Shown here: positions 27,143 through 35,475 of the stretch, in pieces
Numbering within the stretch: the first letter of the stretch is position 1
How the letters are laid out: each line of letters opens with the position of its first letter
NCBI GenBank assembly: GCA_001464195.1
Contig: LNEY01000002.1
Coordinates: forward strand, 1 to 64,000
Source: Burkholderiales bacterium Ga0077547
Lineage (GTDB): Bacteria > Pseudomonadota > Gammaproteobacteria > Burkholderiales > Burkholderiaceae_C
Direction: 5' to 3'
DNA length: 64,000 nucleotides
Position numbers and translations under genes: made by a program
Notes under the pieces: generated by a model
The model's database searches: none
Seen by the model: only the letters and a program-made list of their open reading frames with translations
Told to the model about the DNA's origin: nothing

Positions 27143-28348
27143 TTGCGCCCCTGGTTTGCTTTCGACCGACTCGACCGCTACGCGCTGCGCCTGATCGCCG
27201 GTCCGCTGGCGCTGGCGCTGTTGGCCCTGCTTCTGGCGCAGCTCCTTGAACGGCTGCTGCGGTTGTTTGACCTGGCAGCGTCTGCCGGTGCACAGCCCGC
27301 GATCGTGCTGGTGATGGCGGCCACGCTGGTGCCGCACTACCTGGGCCTGGCGTTGCCCATGGCGTTCACGGCCGCGATCTTCATGGCCGCCGCCCGCATG
27401 TGCGATGACAACGAGCTCGACGTGATGTTGGTGACGGGCCGCTCGATCGCCCGCGTCACCGCCCCGTATTTCGTACTGGCTGTGTTGCTGGCGATGTTCA
27501 GCCTGTATCTCTACGGCCAAGTACAGCCGCTGGCACGCTACGGCTACAACGTGGTGGTGAATCGGGTGCTGCAGACCGGCTGGGATTCGCGGGTCGAAGA
27601 GAACCGGTTTGTCGACATCGGCCAGGGGGTCACCTTCACCGCCGACGAGATCGACAGCGACGGCCGGAGCCTGCGCGGAGTCTTCATGGAGCAGCGTGAT
27701 GCCGACGGCGAAGACATCCTGACGGCCGCGCGCGGCCGGCTGGTGCCTACGCCCGAGGGACTGCGAATGCGCTTCGAGGACGGATTGGTCCTGCGGATCA
27801 ACGAAACCGCCAAGGACGACGGTTCGGCCATGTCGCTGTCCCGTTTCGTGCATGGCGCCACCGATCGGGATTTCTCACCCAAGGCTGAGCCGCTCGCCGA
27901 GCGAGGCGGGTCGGTACGCGAACTGACACTGGCCGAGCTGTGGCACACCATGCACCAGAACGGCTACCAGACCAAGCCTGCAGCGGAGTTTCACAGCCGG
28001 GTGGCGCGGGCGTGCGTCTTCCCGCTTCTGCCCCTGTTGGCATTGCCGCTGGGCATGGCGTCCAAGCGGGGACGCCGCACGCCCGGAGTGGTGTTCGCCA
28101 CGGTGGCCTTGCTGAGCCTCGATCACGCGCTCCAGCTGGGCGCCAGCCTCGGTCAAACCGGTCGTCTGCCACCGGCTGCAGCGGTGTGGACGCCGTATGT
28201 CGTGTTCGCTCTGCTGAGTGTCTGGATATTCCGGAGCAGCCTGGCGTGGCCAGGAGACAACCCGGTGCTGCGGGCGGTGATGGCGATCGAAGCGCTGATC
28301 GACCGCACCCGAACCCGGGCTCGCCGCCGCGCCCCCGGGACCCCATGA
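27143..28348 (+). CDS. lptF: LptF-family permease of an LPS-type lipid exporter, probably sphingolipid-dedicated
   Basis: LptF/LptG are the six-helix permeases that extract LPS from the inner membrane with LptB2C. The 401-residue product has the LptF_LptG architecture: three N-terminal helices (about 12-35, 50-75, 95-120), a beta-jellyroll periplasmic domain (about 130-265), and three C-terminal helices (about 285-380) with PLLALPLGMASKRGRR. TTG 27143 is chosen because it begins just before R-P-W-F-A-F-D-R-L-D-R-Y, the normal N-terminus. No lptB, lptC or lptA is in the window. Its place upstream of lptG, a CDP-alcohol phosphatidyltransferase and ceramide synthase argues for a duplicate devoted to another lipid, although it could be the only copy. 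Confidence 0.88.
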   Translation: MRPWFAFDRLDRYALRLIAGPLALALLALLLAQLLERLLRLFDLAASAGAQPAIVLVMAATLVPHYLGLALPMAFTAAIFMAAARMCDDNELDVMLVTGRSIARVTAPYFVLAVLLAMFSLYLYGQVQPLARYGYNVVVNRVLQTGWDSRVEENRFVDIGQGVTFTADEIDSDGRSLRGVFMEQRDADGEDILTAARGRLVPTPEGLRMRFEDGLVLRINETAKDDGSAMSLSRFVHGATDRDFSPKAEPLAERGGSVRELTLAELWHTMHQNGYQTKPAAEFHSRVARACVFPLLPLLALPLGMASKRGRRTPGVVFATVALLSLDHALQLGASLGQTGRLPPAAAVWTPYVVFALLSVWIFRSSLAWPGDNPVLRAVMAIEALIDRTRTRARRRAPGTP

Positions 28349-28388
28349 ACACGAGACCATCGCGCGCCATCGTGGCCAAGGACGATCA

Positions 28389-29453
28389 ATGATCGGCACG
28401 ATGCAGGCGTACCTGTGCCGACGTGTCGGGATGCAGATCCTGGCGCTGCTGGCGGTGTTGACGGCCATGATGCAGTTGCTTGAACTGCTCGACGTGACCA
28501 CCGACATCTTCGAACGCGGGCAGGGCTTCGCAGGCCTGCTCTACTACGCCATGCTGCGTTTGCCGGCGGAGCTGGGACTGGCGCTGCCCCTGGCTGTGCT
28601 GCTGGGAACAATGACATCGCTGAATGCGATGGCACGCACGCTCGAGATCTCGGCCATGCGCGCCTGCGGTGTCAGCTTCACGCGCATGCTGGGCTATCTG
28701 CTGCCGGTGTTGCTGGTCTTCACCGTGTTGCAGGTGGCCTTGGTGCAACTGGTGCTGCCGCGCGCGGAGATCGCCTTGAAACAGTGGTGGAACGCGAGCG
28801 CGCCCGCCGAAGAAGACAAGAAGCCGCTGTGGGCGCACACACGAGGCGGCCTGGTGTCGATCGACAGCATCAGCCCGGACGGGCTGCAGTTGAAAGGCAT
28901 ACGCGTCTACGCCAGCGAGGCGGGGCTGCTGACCTCACGGCTGAGAGCGGCCCGCGCGCAGTGGGATGGCCAAGCCTGGCAGTTGGAGGACGTGATCGAA
29001 CTGCGCGTCGAGCCAACGGGTGTGCGGCGCATCCATGACGACACCCTGGTCTGGCAGACCAATCTCCAACCGGAGGAGGTGCTGCGCTTGGGGGTGGCTC
29101 GGCCCTACTTATCCACTATCATGCTGGCCGATGTGATCGTCGGTTCGCGCGTGGGGTCACAGCCTCTGAGCTATTACCAGACCGCTTTGTATCGATCGTT
29201 CGCAGCGCCGCTTGTGGTGTTCATCATGCTGCTGCTGGCCCTGCCGACGGCCGCCACGCTCACTCGGGGTGGCGGTGGTGGCGGCGCGATGTTGATCGCC
29301 CTGGCACTGGGTTTGGGCTTCCTGCTCTTTGATGGCATCGTCGCCTCGTTGGGGTCGAGCGGCCAGCTCCCGCCACTGATCACCGCGCTGGCGGCTCCTT
29401 TGTTGTTCATCTCAATCGGACTGTGGCGCCTGCGGGCGTGCGAGCGCCCATGA
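28389..29453 (+). CDS. lptG: LptG-family permease, translationally coupled to sphingolipid genes
   Basis: The 354-residue partner of the preceding LptF has N-terminal helices at about 15-35, 55-80 and 100-125, with a PLAVLLGTMTSLNAMARTLE-like segment containing the E-I-S-A-M-R-A-C-G coupling helix typical of LptG; a periplasmic domain (about 130-255); and three C-terminal helices. Its ATG lies 40 bp after lptF. Its stop overlaps the next start (ATGA at 29450-29453), so LptG and the CDP-alcohol phosphatidyltransferase are made together. A Gly-rich run (R-G-G-G-G-G-G-A) between helices 4 and 5 is unusual. Confidence 0.88.
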   Translation: MIGTMQAYLCRRVGMQILALLAVLTAMMQLLELLDVTTDIFERGQGFAGLLYYAMLRLPAELGLALPLAVLLGTMTSLNAMARTLEISAMRACGVSFTRMLGYLLPVLLVFTVLQVALVQLVLPRAEIALKQWWNASAPAEEDKKPLWAHTRGGLVSIDSISPDGLQLKGIRVYASEAGLLTSRLRAARAQWDGQAWQLEDVIELRVEPTGVRRIHDDTLVWQTNLQPEEVLRLGVARPYLSTIMLADVIVGSRVGSQPLSYYQTALYRSFAAPLVVFIMLLLALPTAATLTRGGGGGGAMLIALALGLGFLLFDGIVASLGSSGQLPPLITALAAPLLFISIGLWRLRACERP

Positions 29454-30664
29454 GACTCTGGATCGACACCGCCAGCACCGCAGAGGCCGAAGCGCTGTTT
29501 GGTCTGCCCCCGCTAGAACGCTTGCGGCGCAGTGTCGGCAAGCACATCGCTTCGCGAACTGTCTGGTTATCTGGTCGTCAGCTGTCACCATCGGCATGGC
29601 CGGATGCCACGATCGACGCCGATGCGACGGCCCTTGGTAGCCGCCTGCGCCGAGCATTGTCCGATGGGCCACTCGTGGCGCTTGACAGTGCCAACGTCAT
29701 CGATCCGCGGCTGATTGACTTTATGTTGGCCGCTGAAGACGCTCCTTCCTGCCTGGCCGCACGCGGCCAGGGCCAACATCGGGCAGTCGCCCTGTTGCTG
29801 CAGCCAGACGTGCTGGATGCCATTCCAGCAAACGCCGAGACGCTGCGCGACGTCGCCGATACGTTGGTCGCTGCAGCGCGCATCGTGCCGCTTGATGAAG
29901 CGAAATTTCCGGCCTACATCAACAAGCTGCGGCGCACGTTGCCGTACTGGCTGTATGCCGTGCCGGACGTCGACACGCGTCAACACCTGCAGCGGCAGAT
30001 GTTCTGGGACAACTACAAGGGTTCGACCGACCTGCTCACCCGCTATGTCTACCCGCCCCTGGTATGGCCACTGGTGCGCCTGTGCGTGTGGTTGCGTGTC
30101 CATCCCAACACGGTGACGGTGCTCTCCATCCTGCTGGCGATCGCCGTCGTTCCGCTCTTCATGGCCGGTCATTTCGCTTACGGCTTCCTGTGCGCCTACG
30201 CGATGAGCGTGCTCGACAGCGTCGATGGCAAACTGGCGCGATTGACGCTGACCGACTCGAAGATCGGTAACGCGATGGACCACGGAACGGACATCGTGCA
30301 CCCCCCCTTCTGGTACTTTGCGTTTGCCTGGGGCCTGGGCGCACAGACGACAAGCCATCCGCTGTATGAGGTGGCAATCTGGTTGACCGTGTTCTACATC
30401 GCTGATCGGATCGTGCTTGGCATCGCCAAATATCGTCTTGGCTTCGCGCTTCATGCTGCAACGCGACTGGATGCATGGGTGCGCAGTTTCATTGCGCGAC
30501 GCAACATCACCATGTCCATCATGGCGCTCAGCGTCCTGGTGGGCGAAGGTCCTATGGGCCTCTACATCATCACTGCATGGCAGGGCCTGACCTTTTTCTG
30601 GCACGGTGCTCGCACGCTGTGGCTGGGCTTCCTCGCACCCCATAGAGCAAGGCCAGTTGCATGA
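29450..30664 (+). CDS. CDP-alcohol phosphatidyltransferase with an N-terminal degenerate nucleotidyltransferase-like region (copy 2)
   Basis: The 404-residue product carries the complete CDP-OH motif, D256-x2-D-G-x2-A-R-x8-G-x3-D-x3-D ending at D281, followed by HPPFWYFAFAWG. Membrane helices lie at about 208-250, 290-325 and 350-390. The N-terminal 150 residues contain L-D-S-A-N-V-I-D-P and E-T-L-R-D-V-A and resemble copy 1 in layout; both have a K-G-x-T-D element before the membrane domain. The product is a membrane enzyme making a phosphodiester lipid. Four-base overlaps link it to lptG upstream and to the ceramide synthase gene downstream. The alcohol (inositol, glycerol, ethanolamine) cannot be read from sequence. 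Confidence 0.85.
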   Translation: MRLWIDTASTAEAEALFGLPPLERLRRSVGKHIASRTVWLSGRQLSPSAWPDATIDADATALGSRLRRALSDGPLVALDSANVIDPRLIDFMLAAEDAPSCLAARGQGQHRAVALLLQPDVLDAIPANAETLRDVADTLVAAARIVPLDEAKFPAYINKLRRTLPYWLYAVPDVDTRQHLQRQMFWDNYKGSTDLLTRYVYPPLVWPLVRLCVWLRVHPNTVTVLSILLAIAVVPLFMAGHFAYGFLCAYAMSVLDSVDGKLARLTLTDSKIGNAMDHGTDIVHPPFWYFAFAWGLGAQTTSHPLYEVAIWLTVFYIADRIVLGIAKYRLGFALHAATRLDAWVRSFIARRNITMSIMALSVLVGEGPMGLYIITAWQGLTFFWHGARTLWLGFLAPHRARPVA

Positions 30665-31791
30665 CCCGCCGCATCGAGATCATCGCTGTCAGCACATCGG
30701 CCACGCTCGAACGCTTCATCACGCTGCCTGGCCGCTTGTATGCCAGTGACACCGCCTATGTGGCCCCCTTGGTGCTGGAGCGCAGCGAGGCGCTGTCTCC
30801 CGCCAAGAACCCGTATTTTCAGCATGCCGAGACGCAGTTCTGGCTGGCGCGCCGAGATGGGCGGGATGTCGGACGCATCAGTGCGCAGATCGACCGATTG
30901 GTGACCGACCCTGACGTCGGGCACTTCGGCATGATTGCCGCCGAGGACGATCGCGAAGTGTTCGCCGCCTTGTTCGCCGCAGCCGAAGGCTGGCTTCGTG
31001 CGCGCGGCAAGCGGCACATCCTGGGACCGTTCAACCTGTCGATCAACGAAGAGACCGGGCTGCTCGTCGATGGTTTCGACACCCCGCCGGTGATGCTGAT
31101 GGGCCATGACCCCAGCTACGCCGCGGCACATATCGAGGCACTTGGCTATGTCAAGGCGAAGGACCTCATCGCCTACATGTACGACATGGATCACGAGTTG
31201 CCGCGCGCTGCACGTCGCAAGATCGACAGTCGCACGGCGCAAGCGCTGACGGTGCGCCACCTCGACAAGTCCCGCTATCTCGAAGAGTTCGACACCGTCA
31301 CCTCGATCTTCAACGACGCCTGGTCGCAGAACTGGGGCTTCATCGCCTTCACAGAGGCCGAGATCGCACACATGGCCAAGAGCATGAAGATGCTGATTGA
31401 CCCGACCTGCGTCGCGATCGTCGAGATGAACGGCGAGGCCGTCGGCTTCGGCATCGCGCTGCCCAACCTGAACGAGCTCATCGCCGATTTCAACGGCCGT
31501 CTGCTGCCCTTCAACTGGCTGAAGCTACTCTGGCGGCTGAAGCGCGGGGCGAGCACGGCTCGGGTGCCGTTGATGGGCATCCGGCGCAGCTTCAGCGGGA
31601 GCATGGCCGGCGGGTTGGCGCCGTTTCTGGTCATCGATTCACTGCGCAAGGGCTTGCGGGCCAAGGGTGTGCGCCAGGTCGAGCTGTCGTGGATCCTCGA
31701 AGACAACCGACCGATGCGGCACGTGATCGAATCGCTGGGCGCCAAGCCTTACAAGACCTACCGCGTGTACGACAAGCTGCTCGCGCCGTGA
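30661..31791 (+). CDS. bcerS: GNAT-type bacterial ceramide synthase candidate
   Basis: The 376-residue product begins with an acyl-CoA N-acyltransferase-like domain (F-I-T-L-P-x-R-L-Y...P-L-V-L-E-R near residues 20-40, then F-W-L-A-R-R-D-G-R-D-V-G-R-I) and contains G-P-F-N-L-S-I-N-E-E-x-G near 122. That element, with F-N-D-A-W-x-x-N-W-G-F near 215, is the pattern I associate with the family containing Caulobacter bCerS, which N-acylates 3-ketosphinganine and is unrelated to eukaryotic ceramide synthases. The C-terminal V-E-L-S-W-I-L-E-D-N is GNAT-like. It overlaps the CDP-alcohol phosphatidyltransferase gene (ATGA) and the downstream nucleotidyltransferase gene (GTGA). Annotation pipelines often call it N-acetyltransferase or leave it hypothetical. 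Confidence 0.8.
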   Translation: MTRRIEIIAVSTSATLERFITLPGRLYASDTAYVAPLVLERSEALSPAKNPYFQHAETQFWLARRDGRDVGRISAQIDRLVTDPDVGHFGMIAAEDDREVFAALFAAAEGWLRARGKRHILGPFNLSINEETGLLVDGFDTPPVMLMGHDPSYAAAHIEALGYVKAKDLIAYMYDMDHELPRAARRKIDSRTAQALTVRHLDKSRYLEEFDTVTSIFNDAWSQNWGFIAFTEAEIAHMAKSMKMLIDPTCVAIVEMNGEAVGFGIALPNLNELIADFNGRLLPFNWLKLLWRLKRGASTARVPLMGIRRSFSGSMAGGLAPFLVIDSLRKGLRAKGVRQVELSWILEDNRPMRHVIESLGAKPYKTYRVYDKLLAP

Positions 31792-32564
31792 CGCCACTGA
31801 CTGCGCTGGTGCTGGCCGGCACCCGCACCGGTGGCGACCCACTCGCTGCCCATGCGGGTGTCAGTCACAAGGCCCTGATCGATGTGGGCGGCCGCACGAT
31901 GATCGAACGAGTGGTGACGGCGATCGCGGCGTTGCCGCAGGTCACACGCATCGTCGTCGCCATCGAGCAACCGGAATTGCTGCGCGACCTCCCCGAACTG
32001 CAGCCATCGGTACTCAGCAAGCCTCTGTCGACCATGGACACAGCGGCCGGTCCCAGCGCCACGGTGGCCATGGCGTTGGCAGACCTCGGGGTACCACTGC
32101 TGGTCACCACAGCCGACCACGCCTTGCTGCAAACTGCCTGGCTGACCGAGTTTCTGGCGGCCTGCCCCGCCAACGCCGATGTCACCGCCGCACTGGCCGG
32201 GCGGGCTGCGGTGGAGGCCGCTGCCCCACACACCCGACGCACCTGGCTGCGATTTGCAGATGGGGACTACTCCGGCTGCAACCTGTTCCTGATGTCGCGG
32301 CCGGCCGCTGCAGGGGTGATCGAACTCTGGCGCGAACTGGAGCGACACCGTAAAGAACCGCTGCAGATGATGCAGCGTCTGGGCTGGCTGTTTGCACTGC
32401 GGTACCGCTTCGGGCAGCTCTCGCTGTCGGCAGCCACGACTCGCCTGGGTGCATTGGCTGGTGGTGCCCGGCTCGCCATCGTGACCTTGCGAGACGGTCG
32501 ATCCGCCATCGATGTAGACAAAGCGGCCGACCTGGATCTGGTGCGCGAACTGGTCGACCGCTGA
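31788..32564 (+). CDS. MobA-like NTP transferase
   Basis: The 258-residue GT-A-fold nucleotidyltransferase has L-V-L-A-G-T-R-T-G-G-D-P at residue 6, K-A-L-I-D-V-G-G-R-T-M-I-E-R near 27 (Lys and sugar-phosphate strand), and V-T-T-A-D-H-A-L near 105 (the metal-binding D). It resembles MobA/IspD/GlmU-type enzymes that couple CTP or GTP to a small phospho-alcohol. It is the last gene of the unit starting at 25737 and its GTG overlaps the ceramide synthase stop. It could supply a CDP-alcohol to the phosphatidyltransferases, or may be the active counterpart of the degenerate domains fused to them. Substrate unknown. Confidence 0.75.
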   Translation: MTPLTALVLAGTRTGGDPLAAHAGVSHKALIDVGGRTMIERVVTAIAALPQVTRIVVAIEQPELLRDLPELQPSVLSKPLSTMDTAAGPSATVAMALADLGVPLLVTTADHALLQTAWLTEFLAACPANADVTAALAGRAAVEAAAPHTRRTWLRFADGDYSGCNLFLMSRPAAAGVIELWRELERHRKEPLQMMQRLGWLFALRYRFGQLSLSAATTRLGALAGGARLAIVTLRDGRSAIDVDKAADLDLVRELVDR

Positions 32565-32615
32565 CCCGTTCGGGCCACGGCGCTTGCTGACGTGACCACG
32601 CCCGCGGTGAGCCCG

Positions 32616-33404
32616 TCAGGTGGTCGCTGAAACCGCCTGTTTGTGGGCGTGCCAACTCGAGGCCAACTCACGCACTTGCACCAGATCCGCGGGGAAATCG
32701 AGCTCGCCCCACGACAGCCCTTCGATCGAGACCACGCGCACATCGGCGCCGGCATTGGCCAGACGATTGATGGCCGACAGGTACCACAGGCCTGGGCCTT
32801 CGGGAGTGCGCATCGTGCGCTCAAGCTCGGCAACGAACAAGGCGGCACCCTCGGCTTCAAACCGGAGGAAGCCGATCGATTCGCCATTGACACGATCAGC
32901 ACTCAGCGCCTTGCCGATTGCACGCAGGCGATCCCCATCGGTCTCGACCTTCATGTCATCCGAGTCGTACGCGGCCTTGCGGTCGATGGTGACGGTGATC
33001 GGCGCGCTGGGGGCGGCCAGCAAGCGGCCCGCAATCTCAGGCTCGAACAACGTATCGCCATTGAGGATCATGCACGGCCCGCTCAGCTCGGCACGTGCCA
33101 TCCAGCAGCTGGCGAGGTTGTCGGCCAGCTTGTAGAACGGGTTGTAAAGCGTGCGCACCCGCAGCTGAGTGAGTGCCAGGCGCTTCAGCTCGGCCTCGAC
33201 CAGGTCGGGGTAGAAACCCGTGACCACCACGGCCTCGGCAACGCCCATCTGATCCAGCGCGCGCAATTGCCACTCCAGCATGCTGCGCCCCCCTAGATCG
33301 ATGAGGCACTTGGGCATCTTCTCGGTCAAGGGCAGCAGGCGACTGCCTTGTCCGGCACTCAGGATGATGGCGCGATGGGGTCTGCTCACGTTGCTGACTT
33401 TCAC
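32616..33404 (-). CDS. LicC-like sugar/alcohol-phosphate nucleotidyltransferase
   Basis: The 262-residue product has A-I-I-L-S-A-G-Q-G-S-R-L near residue 12, P-K-C-L-I-D-L-G-G near 31 and L-N-G-D-T-L near 115, the active-site strands of the NTP_transferase family. The style (M-L-E-W-Q, N-L-A-S-C-W) is that of phosphocholine or polyol-phosphate cytidylyltransferases such as LicC. The product would be a CDP-alcohol for head-group transfer. It is convergent with the MobA-like gene and 23 bp downstream of the phosphopantetheinyl transferase gene on the same strand. Confidence 0.78.
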   Translation of the reverse strand: MKVSNVSRPHRAIILSAGQGSRLLPLTEKMPKCLIDLGGRSMLEWQLRALDQMGVAEAVVVTGFYPDLVEAELKRLALTQLRVRTLYNPFYKLADNLASCWMARAELSGPCMILNGDTLFEPEIAGRLLAAPSAPITVTIDRKAAYDSDDMKVETDGDRLRAIGKALSADRVNGESIGFLRFEAEGAALFVAELERTMRTPEGPGLWYLSAINRLANAGADVRVVSIEGLSWGELDFPADLVQVRELASSWHAHKQAVSATT

Positions 33405-33427
33405 AGTACGGTAATCAATGAGTGAGC

Positions 33428-34108
33428 TTACCGTACGGAGACAGTGCCCGTCGTTGAGGTGTGGCGCTCCAACGCCGAGTGGGCCACCCGGTGAAAAGAA
33501 AGATCGCGGGGGAGTTCCGCCAACGCCAGGTGGGCGACATGCTGCCGGCCCACCGGCACGGCGATGGTGTACCAGTGGCGCCCCTCGTAAGCGGCGAAGC
33601 GCTCACTGGGTGTCGTATCGACACGTGCGACCTCGCGCAATCCCTGCTCACTGGCGGCCTTGACCACCGCTTCCTTGCGAGTCCACACCCCATAGAAGCG
33701 CCTTGAGCTGCGCCCAGCCCAGGCCCGCTCGGCCGCGCTCAAGTACAAGTGAAAGTCTTCAGCCCGCAGCTTGTCCACCGCCTCGACATCCACCCCAACC
33801 GCGCCTTGCGTAGAGATTGCGCAGACGATGCGCCCTGCGCTGTGGGACAGACTGAAATCGACCGGCAGTTTCAGCGTCGGCTTACCTCGCGGCGAATAGC
33901 GCAAGGTGGCCAGCACGTCGTCCGCAAAGCCGAGCCTGCGCAGCCCATGGGCCAACAGGCGGCTGCCAATCAGGGAGCGATGGCGTGCTGTCGTATCGGG
34001 CCAGTCGCCGATCTCGGTGCGTCGCGGGAGCGGCAGATCCTGCAGCCACTGCGCCTCCAGACGGGCCGATAACGCGAACTCTGAGGTGATCAGCACCGAC
34101 ACAGTCAT
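33428..34108 (-). CDS. Sfp-type 4'-phosphopantetheinyl transferase
   Basis: The 226-residue enzyme attaches the CoA-derived prosthetic arm to carrier proteins. Motifs: F-S-L-S-H-S near residue 85, G-V-D-V-E at 105-109 (Mg ligands D107 and E109), and W-T-R-K-E-A-V-V-K at 142-150. These mark the Sfp/EntD class, which acts on secondary-metabolism carriers, not the housekeeping AcpS. Likely clients are the stand-alone carrier at 39452 and the carrier domain fused to the acyl-AMP ligase at 35476. The frame to 34978 is antisense to the P450 gene; the ATG at 34108 gives the family length. It is divergent from the P450 gene with 57 bp between. Confidence 0.88.
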   Translation of the reverse strand: MTVSVLITSEFALSARLEAQWLQDLPLPRRTEIGDWPDTTARHRSLIGSRLLAHGLRRLGFADDVLATLRYSPRGKPTLKLPVDFSLSHSAGRIVCAISTQGAVGVDVEAVDKLRAEDFHLYLSAAERAWAGRSSRRFYGVWTRKEAVVKAASEQGLREVARVDTTPSERFAAYEGRHWYTIAVPVGRQHVAHLALAELPRDLSFHRVAHSALERHTSTTGTVSVR

Positions 34109-34165
34109 CGCTGGGGCGCCTGTCGTGTGCGTGACACAATTTGAGGGTCGAAACAGAAAAAGATT

Positions 34166-35464
34166 ATGGTTCAGGAAGTGCTGGCCCCCGGCCCATCGCA
34201 GCGCCACGACCTTGACGCCAACGACGAAAGCGCAAGCCTGCTGCTGGACCTGTCGCAGCGTTACGGCGACACCTTTCGTTTTGCCTCGCAAAGCCGCAGC
34301 AATGACAGCCTGGTGATTCTGAACGCCGACGACATCCGTCGGGTCTTGCAGACGAACCGCGCCAACTACGTCAAGGGCATCGGCATCGAGCGCGTGCGCG
34401 TACTGCTCGGCAACGGGCTGATGGCCAGCGAAGGCGAGCTGTGGTCGCGGCAGCGGCGCCTGGTGCAACCCGCTTTCCACAGCCAGGTGATCCGCAGTTT
34501 CTCGGCACTGATGCACCGCGCCAACCTCGACCTGATTGAACGCTGGAGTGGCCACGCAGCGCGTGGCGAAGCCGTGAATCTGACGCACGACCTCAGCGAG
34601 CTGGCGCTCAACATCGTGCTGCGCGCCTTGTTCGGCAACGACCTTGATCGCCTGATCGACGCCAAGGGTTCCAACCCCTTCGATCTGCTGACCAGTGAGA
34701 CCCGGCGAGACCTGCCCTTCGCTGCGAAATTCCGTGCCCTGACCCACCACGTGCTGAACATGATCGCGGCCCGGCGCCATGAACAGCGCATCGAGATGGA
34801 TCTGCTGTCGACCTTGATGGAGGTGCGCGACCGCGACACGGGCGAAGCCATGCCCGACCGCGCGCTCCTGGACGAGTTGATGACGCTGATCGTGGCCGGC
34901 CACGAGACCACCGCCAGCGCACTCAACTGGACCTGGTACCTGCTGTCGCAAAACGCTGAGGTCGAGTCCCGACTGCACGCAGCCATTGCAGCCCCCACAC
35001 CGACTTCGGCGCTGGGTGAGGAGTCTTCAGCTGCCCATCCCTACGTCGAGCAGGTGCTACAGGAAGCCTTGCGCCTGTATCCGCCGGGTTGGCTGTTCAC
35101 CCGCCGCGCATTGGGCGACGATGTGCTGGGCGGCTTCCACGTGCCGGCAGGTACCGACGTCTTCATTTGCCCCTACATGCTGCACCGCCAGACCGCGCAC
35201 TGGGATCAGCCTGAGGTGTTCGATCCGTTGCGCTTCGAGCCGGCTGCGGTCGATGCGCGCCATCGCTTTGCCTACCTGCCGTTCTCGGCGGGCCCGCGTT
35301 ACTGCATCGGCGCCACGTTCGCGATGGCTGAAATGACGATGCACCTCGAGATGGTGGCCGATCGCTTCCGCTTGGAATACACCGGTACTGCGCCACCCGA
35401 AGCAGAATTTCAGGTCAACCTGCGCTCGCGCCAAGACCTCCACATGCGTCCTGTGGCGCGCTGA
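34166..35464 (+). CDS. Cytochrome P450, candidate sphingolipid acyl or long-chain-base hydroxylase
   Basis: A 432-residue soluble bacterial P450. The I-helix oxygen-activation motif A-G-H-E-T-T is near residue 247, the K-helix E-A-L-R (ExxR) near 300, and the haem loop F-S-A-G-P-R-Y-C-I-G ends with Cys380 as thiolate ligand. The sequence resembles fatty-acid hydroxylating CYP groups more than steroid ones (R-R-L-V-Q-P-A-F-H). No ferredoxin or reductase gene is adjacent. It precedes the acyl-AMP ligase/carrier fusion by 11 bp, so it might oxidise a carrier-bound acyl chain before that acyl group enters the ceramide. This is inference from linkage. Confidence 0.88.
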   Translation: MVQEVLAPGPSQRHDLDANDESASLLLDLSQRYGDTFRFASQSRSNDSLVILNADDIRRVLQTNRANYVKGIGIERVRVLLGNGLMASEGELWSRQRRLVQPAFHSQVIRSFSALMHRANLDLIERWSGHAARGEAVNLTHDLSELALNIVLRALFGNDLDRLIDAKGSNPFDLLTSETRRDLPFAAKFRALTHHVLNMIAARRHEQRIEMDLLSTLMEVRDRDTGEAMPDRALLDELMTLIVAGHETTASALNWTWYLLSQNAEVESRLHAAIAAPTPTSALGEESSAAHPYVEQVLQEALRLYPPGWLFTRRALGDDVLGGFHVPAGTDVFICPYMLHRQTAHWDQPEVFDPLRFEPAAVDARHRFAYLPFSAGPRYCIGATFAMAEMTMHLEMVADRFRLEYTGTAPPEAEFQVNLRSRQDLHMRPVAR

Positions 35465-35475
35465 AAACGAATTCC

